64,000 nt of DNA from Streptomyces puniciscabiei. GTDB lineage: Bacteria > Actinomycetota > Actinomycetes > Streptomycetales > Streptomycetaceae. The stretch spans positions 434,001-498,000 of the forward strand of contig NZ_VFNX01000002.1 of the NCBI RefSeq assembly GCF_006715785.1. The letters run 5' to 3'. Below the pieces are notes generated by a model. That model had not been told where the DNA came from and did not search any database. It saw nothing but the letters and a program-made list of their open reading frames with translations. Both the position numbers and the translations under genes were made by a program. Of this stretch, positions 63,988 to 64,000 are shown one piece after another. Each line of letters opens with the position of its first letter. The first letter of the stretch is position 1.

Positions 63988-64000
63988 GGTGCCTCGTCTC

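Overview
This is high-GC actinobacterial DNA, almost certainly a Streptomyces chromosome. GC is very high throughout, GTG and TTG starts are frequent, and secreted proteins carry Tat or lipoprotein signals. Gene content is typical of the genus: ROK, IclR and SpoIIE regulators, an OsdR/OsdK-type two-component pair, and a heterotetrameric sarcosine oxidase. I see no tRNA, rRNA or CRISPR array.

Layout. (1) 0-7.3 kb: a ROK regulator followed by three secreted enzymes, a GH27 alpha-galactosidase, a GH95 alpha-L-fucosidase and a two-domain SGNH hydrolase; this looks like a plant-polysaccharide locus. (2) 7.3-16.2 kb: a decayed accessory zone. It holds a methyltransferase, a broken xdhC, a STAND/NACHT ATPase gene coupled by an ATGA overlap to a small two-helix membrane protein gene, an intact IS5-type element with inverted repeats and a 3-bp target duplication, a fragment of an error-prone DNA polymerase, an internally deleted relative of the same IS, an unknown 260-residue protein, and a shattered LysR gene. 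(3) 16.2-20.6 kb: a three-gene lysine/pipecolate catabolic operon (FAD oxidase, HglS-type 2-oxoadipate dioxygenase/decarboxylase, ALDH7-type semialdehyde dehydrogenase). (4) 20.6-30.1 kb: a diverged PyrF paralogue, an alpha/beta hydrolase, a cyclase-family hydrolase, a large GAF-GAF-PP2C-HATPase regulator and a ribose-type ABC transporter. (5) 30.2-42.9 kb: a dormancy/oxygen-stress island with phosphoketolase, three universal stress proteins, a DevR/OsdR-type regulator, a STAS protein, an Rv1733c-like protein, a zinc alcohol dehydrogenase, a DevS/OsdK-type kinase, a cyclic-nucleotide-binding-domain protein and a DUF2231 protein. A recurring palindrome, GGGCCG-NN-CGGCCC, lies upstream of at least five of these genes. 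(6) 43.0-64.0 kb: choline/glycine-betaine and one-carbon catabolism. BetA, a MetF-like protein, BetB, a betaine-type ABC transporter (ProV, double ProW, ProX), dimethylglycine oxidase, FolD, GlyA and sarcosine oxidase (SoxB, a SoxD-SoxA fusion, SoxG) are on the minus strand; PurU and an IclR regulator are on the plus strand.

How it works together. In region 6 choline is taken up and oxidised to betaine. After a demethylation step not encoded here, dimethylglycine is stripped to sarcosine and then glycine, with methylene-THF carried off by FolD, PurU, MetF and GlyA. A TTGCG-type repeat with 19-bp spacing occurs before purU, the dimethylglycine oxidase gene and betB, and a TGCG variant overlaps the iclR start, so the IclR protein is the natural candidate regulator. 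In region 5 the kinase and response regulator probably control the surrounding stress genes through the palindrome. The most unusual features are the SoxD-SoxA fusion bridged by an intergenic repeat, the membrane-protein/NACHT pair in the decayed island, and the two operator families.
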